DNA of 35,742 nt from a bacterium (GTDB lineage: Bacteria; Caldisericota; Caldisericia; B22-G15), in contig JAAYUH010000137.1 in assembly GCA_012517755.1 (NCBI GenBank), positions 1-35,742 of the forward strand, written 5' to 3'. Every line of letters begins with the position of its first letter. The first letter of the stretch is position 1. This document shows, one piece after another, positions 16,260 to 24,502 of this stretch. The translations under genes were made by a program, and so were the position numbers. Below the pieces are notes generated by a model, which worked only from the letters and a program-made list of their open reading frames with translations, was not told the DNA's origin and searched no databases.

Positions 16260-17053
16260 TCGGGAAAGATTCTTTAGTAATTGGGCAATATTTTCCAGGG
16301 AATGGTTTACTCTATTCACTTGATCCGAGAAATAAAATATTGTCTTTTCTTTTTTTAATGATCATAATATTTTTTTACAAATCACTTTTTTCATTCATTC
16401 CAATATTTTTACTTGTTTTATCTTTCATAATTATCTCTAAAATACCAATTAAATCTATTTTAAAAGGATTAAAACCAATATTAATACTTTTGATAATAAC
16501 GCTTTTTTTCCATTTCTTTTTTACTCCAGGTGAAACTATCTTTAAAATATTTTTTCTAAAATTGACAAAAGAGGGTTTAAATAAAGGAATTTTTATAGGT
16601 TCAAGACTTATAATTTTAATAATGATTTCTTCGCTTTTGACATTTACAACATCACCTCTTGAATTAACAAAAGGCCTTGAATTTTTATCTCTACCCTTAG
16701 AAAAATTAAAATTCCCATCAACAGAAATTATAATGATGATAACAATTGCATTAAGATTCATTCCTGTTCTTGTAGAAGAGGCAGATAGAATAATTGTTGC
16801 ACAGGTAAGTAGAGGTGCATCATTTGATGAAGGAAATTTAATAAAAAGAGCAAAAAGTTTAATTCCTATACTTGTACCACTATTTGTTTCTTCATTTAGA
16901 AGAGCAGAAGAATTAGCTATAGCAATGGAAGTAAGATGTTTTCAGCCAGGGAAAAAAAGAACATATATGAAAAGGTTAACATGGAAAAAAATTGATACAA
17001 TATTTATTGTTTTCATCATAATTTTTGGTTCACTCTTTCTTTTTTTTAAATGA
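16256..17053 (+). CDS. ecfT: ECF transporter transmembrane protein T
   Basis: A 265-aa membrane protein, the scaffold that links the two ATPases to substrate-specific S components. Several hydrophobic segments are visible (about residues 27-62, 72-92, 120-135 and 245-263). The coupling-helix motifs are QVSRGASFDEG near residue 185 and AMEVRCFQPGKKR near 222, corresponding to the paired Ala-Arg-Gly motifs; the first has Ser and the second Val before Arg, and the second has Cys in place of Gly. It overlaps both neighbours by 4 nt. Confidence 0.93.
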   Translation: MIGKDSLVIGQYFPGNGLLYSLDPRNKILSFLFLMIIIFFYKSLFSFIPIFLLVLSFIIISKIPIKSILKGLKPILILLIITLFFHFFFTPGETIFKIFFLKLTKEGLNKGIFIGSRLIILIMISSLLTFTTSPLELTKGLEFLSLPLEKLKFPSTEIIMMITIALRFIPVLVEEADRIIVAQVSRGASFDEGNLIKRAKSLIPILVPLFVSSFRRAEELAIAMEVRCFQPGKKRTYMKRLTWKKIDTIFIVFIIIFGSLFLFFK

Positions 17054-17793
17054 TAAAAAATCTCAAATTAATATTAATGTATGATGGTACAAATTTTTAT
17101 GGTTCTCAAAAAAATGAAAATTTAAGAACAATTGAAGGCGTTTTAAATTTACATTTAAAAAATATATTGAATGAAGATATCAATTTAACTTTTGCAAGTA
17201 GAACTGATAGAGGTGTTCATGCTTTAGGACAGGTTGTAAATTTTAAAGTTGATACAAAAATACCTACTAAAAATATAAAAAAAATTTTAAATAATAAATT
17301 ACCAGATGATTTAAGTATTAAAGAAATTGAAGAGGTTGATTTGAATTTTTCATCAAGATTTGATTCAAAAGGTAAAGTCTATTTTTTTATAGTTAACAAT
17401 TCATTTGAAACTCCTAATCCAATTTTAAATAGATATTCCCTATGGTTTCCATATAAAATAGATTACAATAGGTTGAAAGAAAATATCACATTTTTTATAG
17501 GTAAAAAAGATTTTTCAAGTTTTACTACTGAAGAAGAAAGAGAAAAAGGTTCAACAATTAGAGAAATATTAGATATCAGTTTCTTAAATAAAGATAACCT
17601 CCTTTTTTTTATAATTGCTGGTAAATCCTTTTTAAGACATCAAATTAGAAGAATGATAGGTGCTTTACTTGAGATAGAGAGAAGAAATTTAAAAAATGAG
17701 TTATTAATCGAAGCTTTAAATTCAAAAAAACACTATATTGGCGAAAAAAAAGTTTCACCTAGGGGACTATTTCTATTTAAAGTTATCTATTAA
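17050..17793 (+). CDS. truA: tRNA pseudouridine(38-40) synthase TruA
   Basis: A 247-aa enzyme that converts uridines 38-40 of the tRNA anticodon stem to pseudouridine. The catalytic Asp is D53 in ASRTDRGVHALGQV, and LRHQIRRMIGALLEI near the C-terminus is the other TruA signature. It starts in an ATGA overlap with ecfT, the standard ecfA1-ecfA2-ecfT-truA order. The rplM-rpsI pair that often follows truA is not here; the + strand transcript appears to end after this gene. Confidence 0.96.
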   Translation: MIKNLKLILMYDGTNFYGSQKNENLRTIEGVLNLHLKNILNEDINLTFASRTDRGVHALGQVVNFKVDTKIPTKNIKKILNNKLPDDLSIKEIEEVDLNFSSRFDSKGKVYFFIVNNSFETPNPILNRYSLWFPYKIDYNRLKENITFFIGKKDFSSFTTEEEREKGSTIREILDISFLNKDNLLFFIIAGKSFLRHQIRRMIGALLEIERRNLKNELLIEALNSKKHYIGEKKVSPRGLFLFKVIY

Positions 17794-17882
17794 TTCAAGG
17801 AATTTCTTAATCTTATAAAACACGGGTTCGAACTTTATTGATTTTGCTCATTTTGTTGTGAAATTAAAGTATTTTTTAAAAT

Positions 17883-17911
17883 CTAAAAATAAAAATTTAA
17901 ATTATTTTTAG
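17883..17911. terminator. Possible bidirectional terminator between truA and DUF996 gene
   Basis: An imperfectly placed but exact inverted repeat: CTAAAAATAA at 17883-17892 pairs with TTATTTTTAG at 17902-17911 around a 9-nt loop. It lies between two convergent genes and overlaps the stop of the - strand gene. The stem has almost no G-C pairs, so it would be a weak terminator. The rest of the 17794-17907 gap shows no coding potential. Confidence 0.3.
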
Positions 17912-18510
17912 GATGATTCAATTTTTTTTATTTGTTGATTATTAATTTCTAACTCGTCTTTTATTTTAAAAAATGCAATAATTTCAAAAATAATTCCGAC
18001 AAGAATAACAAATATACCAATCAGAATAATAAGTAAAATTGAACCAATAAACAAAAGTAACCCAGAAATTTTAAAATAACGATTATTAAGTACAACTGAT
18101 ACTCTATCGAAGCTCATTTTTATAAAATATGTAGAAACAACAAATATGCAATTAAAAACAATTAGAAGAATCCCTGAAACCAAACCAATAGATTGTGAAC
18201 CTCCAAAAGGTTCAGTAAGAAGAGAGATAAAAATCCCGCCAAGAGCAATTAATAATATAATAAAACCTATGGTGGATAAGATTATTCCAGTAAGAAAATT
18301 TGAATAAATCTTACGATTTTTTGTCTTTTTAGAAATATCACTTAAAGCAAAAAGAATTAAAATAGTTGCAGCAATAAAAAAAATTATAGGGAATGTATTA
18401 AAATTTATTATTCTTCTTAAGACAAGAAAACTAAAAAAAGTACCAAGAATGCATAAAATAGATCCAACAACTCCTAATATTTTTGCACTCCTTAGATTCA
18501 CTTTATCCAT
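17908..18510 (-). CDS. DUF996-like integral membrane protein
   Basis: A 200-aa hydrophobic protein with about five membrane segments (near residues 10-30, 38-56, 70-95, 105-128 and 147-178) and a charged C-terminal tail. The start LRSAKILGVVGSILCILG and the general layout resemble the DUF996 family of small membrane proteins found in archaea and some bacteria; the function of that family is unknown. A GAGGT site lies 6 nt before the ATG. The gene is a single - strand unit, convergent with truA and divergent from the ferritin-like gene. The family name is recalled from memory, not searched. Confidence 0.75.
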   Translation of the reverse strand: MDKVNLRSAKILGVVGSILCILGTFFSFLVLRRIINFNTFPIIFFIAATILILFALSDISKKTKNRKIYSNFLTGIILSTIGFIILLIALGGIFISLLTEPFGGSQSIGLVSGILLIVFNCIFVVSTYFIKMSFDRVSVVLNNRYFKISGLLLFIGSILLIILIGIFVILVGIIFEIIAFFKIKDELEINNQQIKKIESS

Positions 18511-18542
18511 AGTTTACCTCTTTAACTTAAAAATATTGAATT

Positions 18543-18558
18543 TTATATAATTATATAA
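18543..18558. promoter_or_regulatory. 16-bp perfect AT palindrome in divergent intergenic region
   Basis: TTATATAATTATATAA at 18543-18558 is a perfect palindrome between the divergent DUF996 and ferritin-like genes, overlapping a TATAAT (- strand, 18550-18555) that could serve as the -10 of the DUF996 gene. It could be an operator, but the local base composition makes such palindromes likely by chance. Confidence 0.25.
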
Positions 18559-18640
18559 TATTGAGATAAGATCTTGAAATTTACATATTTATTTATATCT
18601 ATTACTCATTTAATTTAAAAATAATAAATATAATTATATA

Positions 18641-18649
18641 TGTTATAAT
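18641..18649 (+). promoter_or_regulatory. Extended -10 promoter of the ferritin-like/ABC operon
   Basis: TGTTATAAT is a perfect TGN-TATAAT extended -10 element. No convincing -35 box is present 16-18 nt upstream, which is common with extended -10 promoters. The expected transcript would have a leader of about 22 nt with AGGAGG near its 3' end before the ATG at 18679. Confidence 0.5.
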
Positions 18650-18678
18650 CATATCAATATTATTTCAGGAGGTAGTAT

Positions 18679-19146
18679 ATGCAAAGAGTGTTAGGAGAAG
18701 AAATTTTAAGAAAAGCAATTCAAGGAGAGATTCAGGCTATGGAATTTTATTCTAAAGTTTCAAAGATAATTATAAATAAAAAATCAAAAAGTCTAATGCA
18801 AAATCTTGCTAATGAAGAGGAAAAACACAAAAATATACTTCAAAAAAGATACAATTTTTTATACAAAAAAGATTTTGAAGAGATTCCAGATTTTATTTTT
18901 GATAAAAATCTAAACACAAAAAATCTTGGTTTAAATTCAAAAAGTGATGCACTTCAAATATTAAGTTCAGCAATAGAAGCAGAGACACATGCTGTAGAGT
19001 TTTATAGTGAATTATTGAATCAAACAGATTCACACGAAGATATTGAACTCCTAAAATCTTTAATAAAATTTGAAGAAACTCACAAAATTAAACTTCAAGA
19101 TGAATATAAATCTATGAATAAAAATTTTACATGGCAAATACCTTAA
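18679..19146 (+). CDS. Ferritin-like / rubrerythrin-type di-iron protein
   Basis: A 155-aa four-helix-bundle protein made of two similar halves. Each half has a Glu-containing helix followed by an ExxH: GEIQAMEFY (E17) with E47-H50, and AETHAVEFY (E102) with E132-H135. This is the di-iron ligand pattern of rubrerythrin-like ferritins. There is no C-terminal rubredoxin Cys4 domain, so it is the short rubrerythrin-domain form; it may detoxify peroxide or store or oxidize iron. It heads a unit with the ABC-2 exporter 16 nt downstream. AGGAGG precedes the ATG. Confidence 0.85.
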   Translation: MQRVLGEEILRKAIQGEIQAMEFYSKVSKIIINKKSKSLMQNLANEEEKHKNILQKRYNFLYKKDFEEIPDFIFDKNLNTKNLGLNSKSDALQILSSAIEAETHAVEFYSELLNQTDSHEDIELLKSLIKFEETHKIKLQDEYKSMNKNFTWQIP

Positions 19147-19162
19147 TTTTAAGGAGGTAAGA

Positions 19163-19882
19163 ATGGCTGTTGTTTCTGTTAATAATTTATCTAAGGATTA
19201 TGCTAATTTAAGAGCAGTTGACAATATCTCTTTTACAATTGAGGAAGGTGAAATTTTTGGACTTATTGGACCAAATGGAGCAGGAAAAACAACAACTTTA
19301 AGAATAATGGCAACAATTTTAACTCCGACTTCAGGTGATATAAAAATATTTGGATATGATTTGAAGAGTGAAGGTCAAAAAATTAGAGAAATCGTGAGTT
19401 ATCTTCCTGAAGAGGCAGGTGCTTATAAAAATTTAACAGGTTTAGATTATCTAAATTTTATGGCATCACTTTATGCCAATAATAAAAGTGAAAAAGATAA
19501 ATTTGTTGAAAATGCAATTGATATTGCAAAGCTTGAGGATAGAATTAAAGATAAAATTTCTACATATAGTAAAGGTATGGTAAGAAAACTTCTTCTTTCA
19601 AGAAGTTTAATGTATAAACCAAAACTCGCAATTTTAGATGAACCAACAAGTGGTCTTGATGTTATAAATTCCATTGAAATAAGAAAAATAATAAAGAGTT
19701 TCACACAAAATGGTACGACAGTTCTTCTTTCATCTCATAATATGTTAGAGGTTGAATTTTTATCAGATAGGATTGCCTTAATTAACAAAGGAAAAATTCT
19801 TGTTGAAGGTAAACCTGATGATTTGAAAAAAGAATATAATGCGAGAAATATTGAAGAAGTATTCATAGGAGCCATACAATGA
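19163..19882 (+). CDS. ABC-2 type exporter, ATP-binding protein (NatA-like)
   Basis: A 239-aa ABC ATPase. Walker A GPNGAGKTT is at residues 36-44, the Q-loop region YLPEEAGAYKNLTG at 80-93, the signature YSKGM at 135-139 (the usual variant in this subfamily, replacing LSGGQ) and Walker B AILDEPTSGLD at 156-166. The sequence resembles NatA and related drug or sodium exporters. It overlaps the permease gene by 4 nt (ATGA) and is preceded by AAGGAGG. The substrate cannot be told from sequence. Confidence 0.92.
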   Translation: MAVVSVNNLSKDYANLRAVDNISFTIEEGEIFGLIGPNGAGKTTTLRIMATILTPTSGDIKIFGYDLKSEGQKIREIVSYLPEEAGAYKNLTGLDYLNFMASLYANNKSEKDKFVENAIDIAKLEDRIKDKISTYSKGMVRKLLLSRSLMYKPKLAILDEPTSGLDVINSIEIRKIIKSFTQNGTTVLLSSHNMLEVEFLSDRIALINKGKILVEGKPDDLKKEYNARNIEEVFIGAIQ

Positions 19883-21174
19883 GAAAGTTTTTAATATTGT
19901 TTAATAAAGAAATTAAGAATTTAATTACAATTCAATTGATTTTACCATTAATTATAATGGTTGTTCTTTTTTCATTCATTGGTAGTTTTGTTTCAGAACA
20001 AGTAGAAAAAGAACAAGAACCCAAAAAAATTGCTGTAGTCGATTATGATAATTCTATTTTATCAAACGATGTTATAGAATCTCTTAAATCAGGAAATTTT
20101 ATAATAGATAAAGTTTCTTTATCAAAGGAGGAAGCGCTTGATTATGTAAAAAATAATAATATTTCTACATTAGTTGTTATACCATCTGGATTTCAAGATA
20201 ATGTGAATAGATTTTTTCAAAATGAAATTGAAATTTATAATATTATGAAAGGTATGTCTTTTGCAAATATTTCGAGTTCAGTTTCTACACAGATTATACT
20301 TTCAAGTATAAATGAAATAATATCAAATAGATATATATCTGAAGAATTTATCGGGATGAATCCTAATGTTATAAAAAATCCTGTTAAGATCAAAAGTTAT
20401 GTAATGGTTAAAGATAAAATAGCTAATACTACAGTTGAAACAATTACAGGAGCTGTAACATCACAAAATATATTTATACCAATAATATTGATGATTGTTA
20501 TAATTTTTTCTTCTCAGATGATTGTTTCAACTATTGCAAGTGAGAAAGAGAATAAAACTCTTGAAACACTATTAACAATGCCAATAAATAGAACATCGAT
20601 ACTTTTTTCGAAAATGCTGTCATCAGGTGTTGTTGCGCTTATAATGTCAGCAGTTTATATGATTGGTTTTAAAAATTATATGGGTGGAATAACAGGAGGT
20701 GTAACATCTGGTACTCAAACTTCTTCAGAATTATCAAAAATTTTAGTTGAACTTGGTTTGACATTTAATGCCCAATCTTATATTTTATTAGGAATTTCAC
20801 TTTTTTTTGCAATATTATGTGCTTTATCTCTCTCTACAATTCTTGCTGTTCACGCTGAAAATGTTCAAAGTGCTCAAACTCTTATAACACCAATCATGAT
20901 TTTGTTATTGATTCCTTATTTCTTAAGTTTGTTTACTGATCTAAACTCTCTTCCTTTAATTATTAGAATTTTACTTTTTTTAATACCTTTTTCTCATCCA
21001 TTTATTGCATCACAAAATTTAATTTTTGGAAACACTTTACCAGTAATATATGGAATAGTATATATGGCTATATTTTTTGTTATCTGTTTGATTATTGCAA
21101 CAAAAATTTTCTCTTCAGACAGAATTTTAACAGCTAAGATAAAAATAAAGAGAGGTTTTGTAAAAAGTAGATAA
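19879..21174 (+). CDS. ABC-2 type exporter permease (NatB-like)
   Basis: A 431-aa membrane protein with the ABC-2 layout: one N-terminal membrane helix (about 13-36), a long extracytoplasmic region (about 37-195), then about five helices. The conserved segment TIASEKENKTLETLLTMPIN near residues 217-236 is the cytoplasmic coupling motif of this permease family. It pairs with the preceding ATPase and probably works as a dimer. The family includes NatB, a sodium exporter subunit, but the cargo here is unknown. Confidence 0.9.
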   Translation: MRKFLILFNKEIKNLITIQLILPLIIMVVLFSFIGSFVSEQVEKEQEPKKIAVVDYDNSILSNDVIESLKSGNFIIDKVSLSKEEALDYVKNNNISTLVVIPSGFQDNVNRFFQNEIEIYNIMKGMSFANISSSVSTQIILSSINEIISNRYISEEFIGMNPNVIKNPVKIKSYVMVKDKIANTTVETITGAVTSQNIFIPIILMIVIIFSSQMIVSTIASEKENKTLETLLTMPINRTSILFSKMLSSGVVALIMSAVYMIGFKNYMGGITGGVTSGTQTSSELSKILVELGLTFNAQSYILLGISLFFAILCALSLSTILAVHAENVQSAQTLITPIMILLLIPYFLSLFTDLNSLPLIIRILLFLIPFSHPFIASQNLIFGNTLPVIYGIVYMAIFFVICLIIATKIFSSDRILTAKIKIKRGFVKSR

Positions 21175-21192
21175 CAACTTACCGATCTTTTT

Positions 21193-21201
21193 TGATAAAA
21201 T
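21193..21201 (+). promoter_or_regulatory. Extended -10 promoter placed for a leaderless cvpA transcript
   Basis: TGATAAAAT is an extended -10 element (TGN plus TAAAAT, one mismatch to TATAAT). Only 6 nt separate it from the ATG at 21208, and there is no Shine-Dalgarno sequence in between or overlapping. Normal initiation 6-8 nt downstream of the -10 box would put the transcript start on or next to the ATG. Confidence 0.45.
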
Positions 21202-21207
21202 TATTGT

Positions 21208-21936
21208 ATGAACTTCTTAGATGGGGTCATAATATTAATTTTAATTTTTGCATGCTTCTTGGGTTATAAAAGAGGTATTTTCAAAACAGTTATATCGATT
21301 GTTTTTTTTATTTTAAGTATTTATCTTGCTTATAAATTTTCATCAAATCTTACTCTTTTTCTTGAAAGCAGAATGAATTTTGTTACTAATATAAAAAATT
21401 ATATCGCAAATCATATAAATTTACCTCCTGAGACTAAAATATTACCTTCAACAATAGAGAATTTAAAATTATATATATCAAACCTCACTCTTCCATCTTT
21501 TTTTAAATCATGGCTTACTGAAAACCTTCCTTTTTTGTCTTCATTTGATAATCTTATAACTGTATATGATTCATATTTATACCTATTATCTGTAGTTATT
21601 GGTGAGATAATCTCTTTTTTCATTTTATTTCTTATCTTTATGATAATTTTTTCAATATTAAAAAAGCTTTTAGGTGGCATAATACATAAAATACCGATTT
21701 TAGGAACCTTAGATAGACTTTTAGGACTTATTTTTAATTTACTTTTATATTTTTCTATTATAGTTTTTTGTGTATTTATTTTATCAAATCTTTTTTTAAA
21801 TTATCTTACGCCAAATTCTAATTTTTATAAATTTTTTAATAGCTCTTTTTTCGTTGGTTTTATACAGGAAAATATGGTATTATTTAAATCACTTCTCAAT
21901 CTAATTATAAGAAAAGCCATGGAGGTCTTTATTTGA
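21208..21936 (+). CDS. CvpA family membrane protein
   Basis: A 242-aa protein with the CvpA (colicin V production) family layout: an N-terminal membrane helix followed by GYKRGIFKTVISIVFFILS and three further membrane stretches (about 127-157 and 165-200). A poorly conserved region with PPETKILPSTIENL lies between them on the outer side. In other bacteria CvpA-family proteins affect envelope stress or export; the exact role is not known. There is no ribosome binding site; the -10 box lies 6 nt before the ATG. Its TGA overlaps the TTG start of the SpoIID-like gene. Confidence 0.8.
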   Translation: MNFLDGVIILILIFACFLGYKRGIFKTVISIVFFILSIYLAYKFSSNLTLFLESRMNFVTNIKNYIANHINLPPETKILPSTIENLKLYISNLTLPSFFKSWLTENLPFLSSFDNLITVYDSYLYLLSVVIGEIISFFILFLIFMIIFSILKKLLGGIIHKIPILGTLDRLLGLIFNLLLYFSIIVFCVFILSNLFLNYLTPNSNFYKFFNSSFFVGFIQENMVLFKSLLNLIIRKAMEVFI

Positions 21937-23444
21937 AAAAAGTTTTAGTAATTTTATTGATTTTTATGTTATTAAAGATAAATTTTGTATATGGAATAGA
22001 AAAAGATGTCAAAGTTTTATTATTTAAAAATCCGTTTGATATCAAAATTGAGGGTAACTTAAATGTTTTTTATACAGGGCAGAATATTTTAAATGAATCT
22101 AAAATATATTGCTTCAATAAAAATGTAAAATCTTTGAGATTGAGAGTTGGTATTTTTTCAAACATATTAGACGCAATAAATTATTCTAAGAATTTAGCTA
22201 ATGCTTTTTTAAATAAAGAGATCTTTATAAGCAATGAAAACGAAAAGTTTAATGTTGATATTGGTGATTTTATCTCGAATGAGGAGAGGGATATTTTTAG
22301 ATTGATAAATAAAGATAAGATACCTTTTTCTATGGATATTTTAATAGATGGTTCATATCTTTTTTTAGGGTCTGATAGAATAAAAATCAGTTTTGATAAT
22401 AGTTTAAAAGATGGAATAATTTTCGAAATTAAATCAATTAACAATTATATAAAAATCAATGGAAGGAATTATAGAGGTTATGTCTATATTTATAAAAACA
22501 TTAGTTCTTTTTATGTTATTAATAAACTAAATATTGAGGATTATCTTAAAGGAGTTGTTCCGTCTGAGATGCCAGAATCTTTTAATCTTGAATCATTAAA
22601 AGCACAAGCAGTTGCTTCAAGAACTTATGTTTTATCAAGAATTAAAGATAAAAATATTTATGATGTCACATCAACTCCAGATACACAAGCTTATCTTGGT
22701 ATGGATAAAGAGAGTGAAAAAACAAATAGAGCGGTTGATGAAACACAAGATGAAGTGATAACTTATAATGGAAAGATAATTGAAGCTGTTTATCATTCAA
22801 CATCAGGAGGTTATACTGAAAACAATGAAAATGTATGGAATTCTGTTCCATATCCATATTTAAGGGGTGTAGAAAGTCCTTATGAAGAGAAATCTCCACA
22901 TTATGAATGGAATAAATCTTTCACAAATTATAAAGTTCAAAGATTGATAAAAAAATATACCCTTGATAATAACCTTTTAGATATTGGAGAAGTTTTAAAT
23001 TTTGAAGTTATAAGAAGAGGAGTATCTCCAAGAGTTATTGAGATAAAAATAATTGGTATGTATGGTGATTTAATTCTAAATGGAACAACATTTCAAACTA
23101 TTTTTGGTTTAAAAAGTACATGGTTTGATTTTGAATTTAAAAATTATTCCTCACCCTATATCACATCATTTTTAACAATGATTGAGATTGTTCCACTTTT
23201 TAAACCAGCCACTGAATTAATTTTTAATAAATTTACTCCATATGAAAATAATATTTATGATTTAAGAAAAAAGAGGTGGGATATAGTTACTTTTTCTGGA
23301 AAAGGTTGGGGGCATGGTGTTGGGATGAGTCAATGGGGTGCTCAGGGATTAAGCGAGAATGGATTCAATTATATCGATATATTAAAACATTTTTATACTG
23401 GTGTAGAAATAAAAAAATATAACTATGGATATCGAACTTTTTAA
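21933..23444 (+). CDS. SPOR-like and SpoIID/LytB domain cell-wall protein
   Basis: A 503-aa secreted or membrane-anchored protein from a TTG start with GGAGG 7 nt upstream. Residues 1-21 are a signal peptide or anchor. Residues 66-112 resemble a SPOR peptidoglycan-binding repeat (RLRVGIFSNILDAINYSKNL). The SpoIID domain follows: NIEDYLKGVVPSEMPESF at 201-217, SLKAQAVASRTYVLSR at 221-236, HSTSGGYTE at 288-296, and GKGWGHGVGMSQWGAQG near the C-terminus. SpoIID is a lytic transglycosylase; E212 corresponds to the catalytic Glu of the family. SpoIID homologues also occur in non-spore-formers, so this does not prove sporulation. It overlaps queA by 20 nt. Confidence 0.9.
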   Translation: MKKVLVILLIFMLLKINFVYGIEKDVKVLLFKNPFDIKIEGNLNVFYTGQNILNESKIYCFNKNVKSLRLRVGIFSNILDAINYSKNLANAFLNKEIFISNENEKFNVDIGDFISNEERDIFRLINKDKIPFSMDILIDGSYLFLGSDRIKISFDNSLKDGIIFEIKSINNYIKINGRNYRGYVYIYKNISSFYVINKLNIEDYLKGVVPSEMPESFNLESLKAQAVASRTYVLSRIKDKNIYDVTSTPDTQAYLGMDKESEKTNRAVDETQDEVITYNGKIIEAVYHSTSGGYTENNENVWNSVPYPYLRGVESPYEEKSPHYEWNKSFTNYKVQRLIKKYTLDNNLLDIGEVLNFEVIRRGVSPRVIEIKIIGMYGDLILNGTTFQTIFGLKSTWFDFEFKNYSSPYITSFLTMIEIVPLFKPATELIFNKFTPYENNIYDLRKKRWDIVTFSGKGWGHGVGMSQWGAQGLSENGFNYIDILKHFYTGVEIKKYNYGYRTF

Positions 23445-24438
23445 CTATGATTTACCAAGAGAGCTGATTGCTCAAAAACCCCTTAAAGATAGAGATAAAG
23501 CAAGGATGTTGGTCTTGAAAAGAACAAATAATGAAATTTTTCATTCCTATTTTTACAATCTTCCTGAGTTTTTAGATAGAGGAGATTTATTGATATTAAA
23601 TAATAGTAAAGTTATAAAAGCTAAGTTAGAAATAACTCTTGATACTGGTGGAAAACTCGATGCTATTTTTTTAAGAGGAGATGGAAATAAAATTGAAATT
23701 TTATGTGAAAAAAGTAAAAAATTAAGATTAGGAAGAAAAATATTTTTTAAAGATAAAACCGAAGGTGTTGTGAAAGAGGTTTTAGATGGTGGTAGAAGGA
23801 TTATAGAAGTAAAAGATTTAAAAGACCATCTAACTTTTCTAAACAGAGTTGGTGAAGTGCCTCTACCTCCATATATTAAAGTAAGAGATGTAGATTTAGA
23901 TGATTATCAAACAATATATGCAGAGGTTGAAGGTTCTATTGCAGCTCCAACTGCAGGATTTCATTTTACTGAAAACCTCTTTGATAATTTAAGAAATAAA
24001 GGTATCTCAATAGAATATATCACTCTTCATGTTGGAACTCCTACTTTTAGACCTTTGAAGGTAAATGATATTGATAATTACCAAATAGGGGAAGAGTATT
24101 ATGAAATAGATGAAGAGGTTATAAAAAAGATAAAGGAGACAAAAGAAAGGGAAAAAAGAGTTGTTGCTGTTGGAACAACTGTAGTAAGAGCGCTCGAATC
24201 TTTGAAGATAGGTGATGAAACTAAAAGTGTTAAAGGAAAGACTAACATTTTTATAAAACCTCCATTTAATTTTAAAGTAGTGGATGCAATGATAACCAAT
24301 TTTCATTTACCAAAAACATCACTCCTTATTCTTGTATCAGCTTTTGCAGGCAGAGAAAAAATATTAAATGCATATAAAGTTGCAGTTGAAAATAAATATA
24401 GATTTTATTCATTTGGTGATGGGATGTTAATTTTATGA
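23425..24438 (+). CDS. queA: S-adenosylmethionine:tRNA ribosyltransferase-isomerase
   Basis: A 337-aa QueA, which transfers and isomerizes the ribosyl group of SAM onto preQ1-modified tRNA to make epoxyqueuosine. Family motifs are FNYDLPRELIAQKPLKDRD at the N-terminus, GDLLILNNSKVIKAKL, GSIAAPTAGFHFTENL, LHVGTPTFRPLKV and MITNFHLPKTSLLILVSAFAG. The length is normal (about 340). The ATG lies within the 3' end of the SpoIID-like gene. No other queuosine genes are nearby. Confidence 0.97.
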   Translation: MDIELFNYDLPRELIAQKPLKDRDKARMLVLKRTNNEIFHSYFYNLPEFLDRGDLLILNNSKVIKAKLEITLDTGGKLDAIFLRGDGNKIEILCEKSKKLRLGRKIFFKDKTEGVVKEVLDGGRRIIEVKDLKDHLTFLNRVGEVPLPPYIKVRDVDLDDYQTIYAEVEGSIAAPTAGFHFTENLFDNLRNKGISIEYITLHVGTPTFRPLKVNDIDNYQIGEEYYEIDEEVIKKIKETKEREKRVVAVGTTVVRALESLKIGDETKSVKGKTNIFIKPPFNFKVVDAMITNFHLPKTSLLILVSAFAGREKILNAYKVAVENKYRFYSFGDGMLIL

Positions 24439-24444
24439 TTTTAT

Positions 24445-24453
24445 TGTTATAAT
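24445..24453 (+). promoter_or_regulatory. Extended -10 promoter of the aminotransferase-udp operon
   Basis: TGTTATAAT, a perfect TGN-TATAAT element, starts 7 nt after the queA stop. There is no convincing -35 box. It would give a leader of roughly 40 nt with AAAGGAGG just before the ATG at 24503, and could drive the six tightly packed genes to 30960. Confidence 0.5.
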
Positions 24454-24502
24454 ATTTTAAGCATAAAAGGATTTAATAATTTGTAAATATAAAGGAGGAA
24501 AG

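Noticed and set aside
17820..17840. GGGTTCGAAC at 17824-17833, which resembles the T-arm of a tRNA.
   Set aside because: The flanking bases do not form the matching 5-bp stem, and no acceptor, D or anticodon arms can be folded around it.
18541..18660. Fur or PerR box controlling the ferritin-like gene.
   Set aside because: The AT-rich palindromes here do not match the half-site spacing of a known box well enough, and such sequences are expected by chance at this base composition.
21933..23444. SpoIID homologue as evidence that the organism makes endospores.
   Set aside because: SpoIID/LytB proteins occur widely in non-spore-formers, and no other sporulation gene is in the window.
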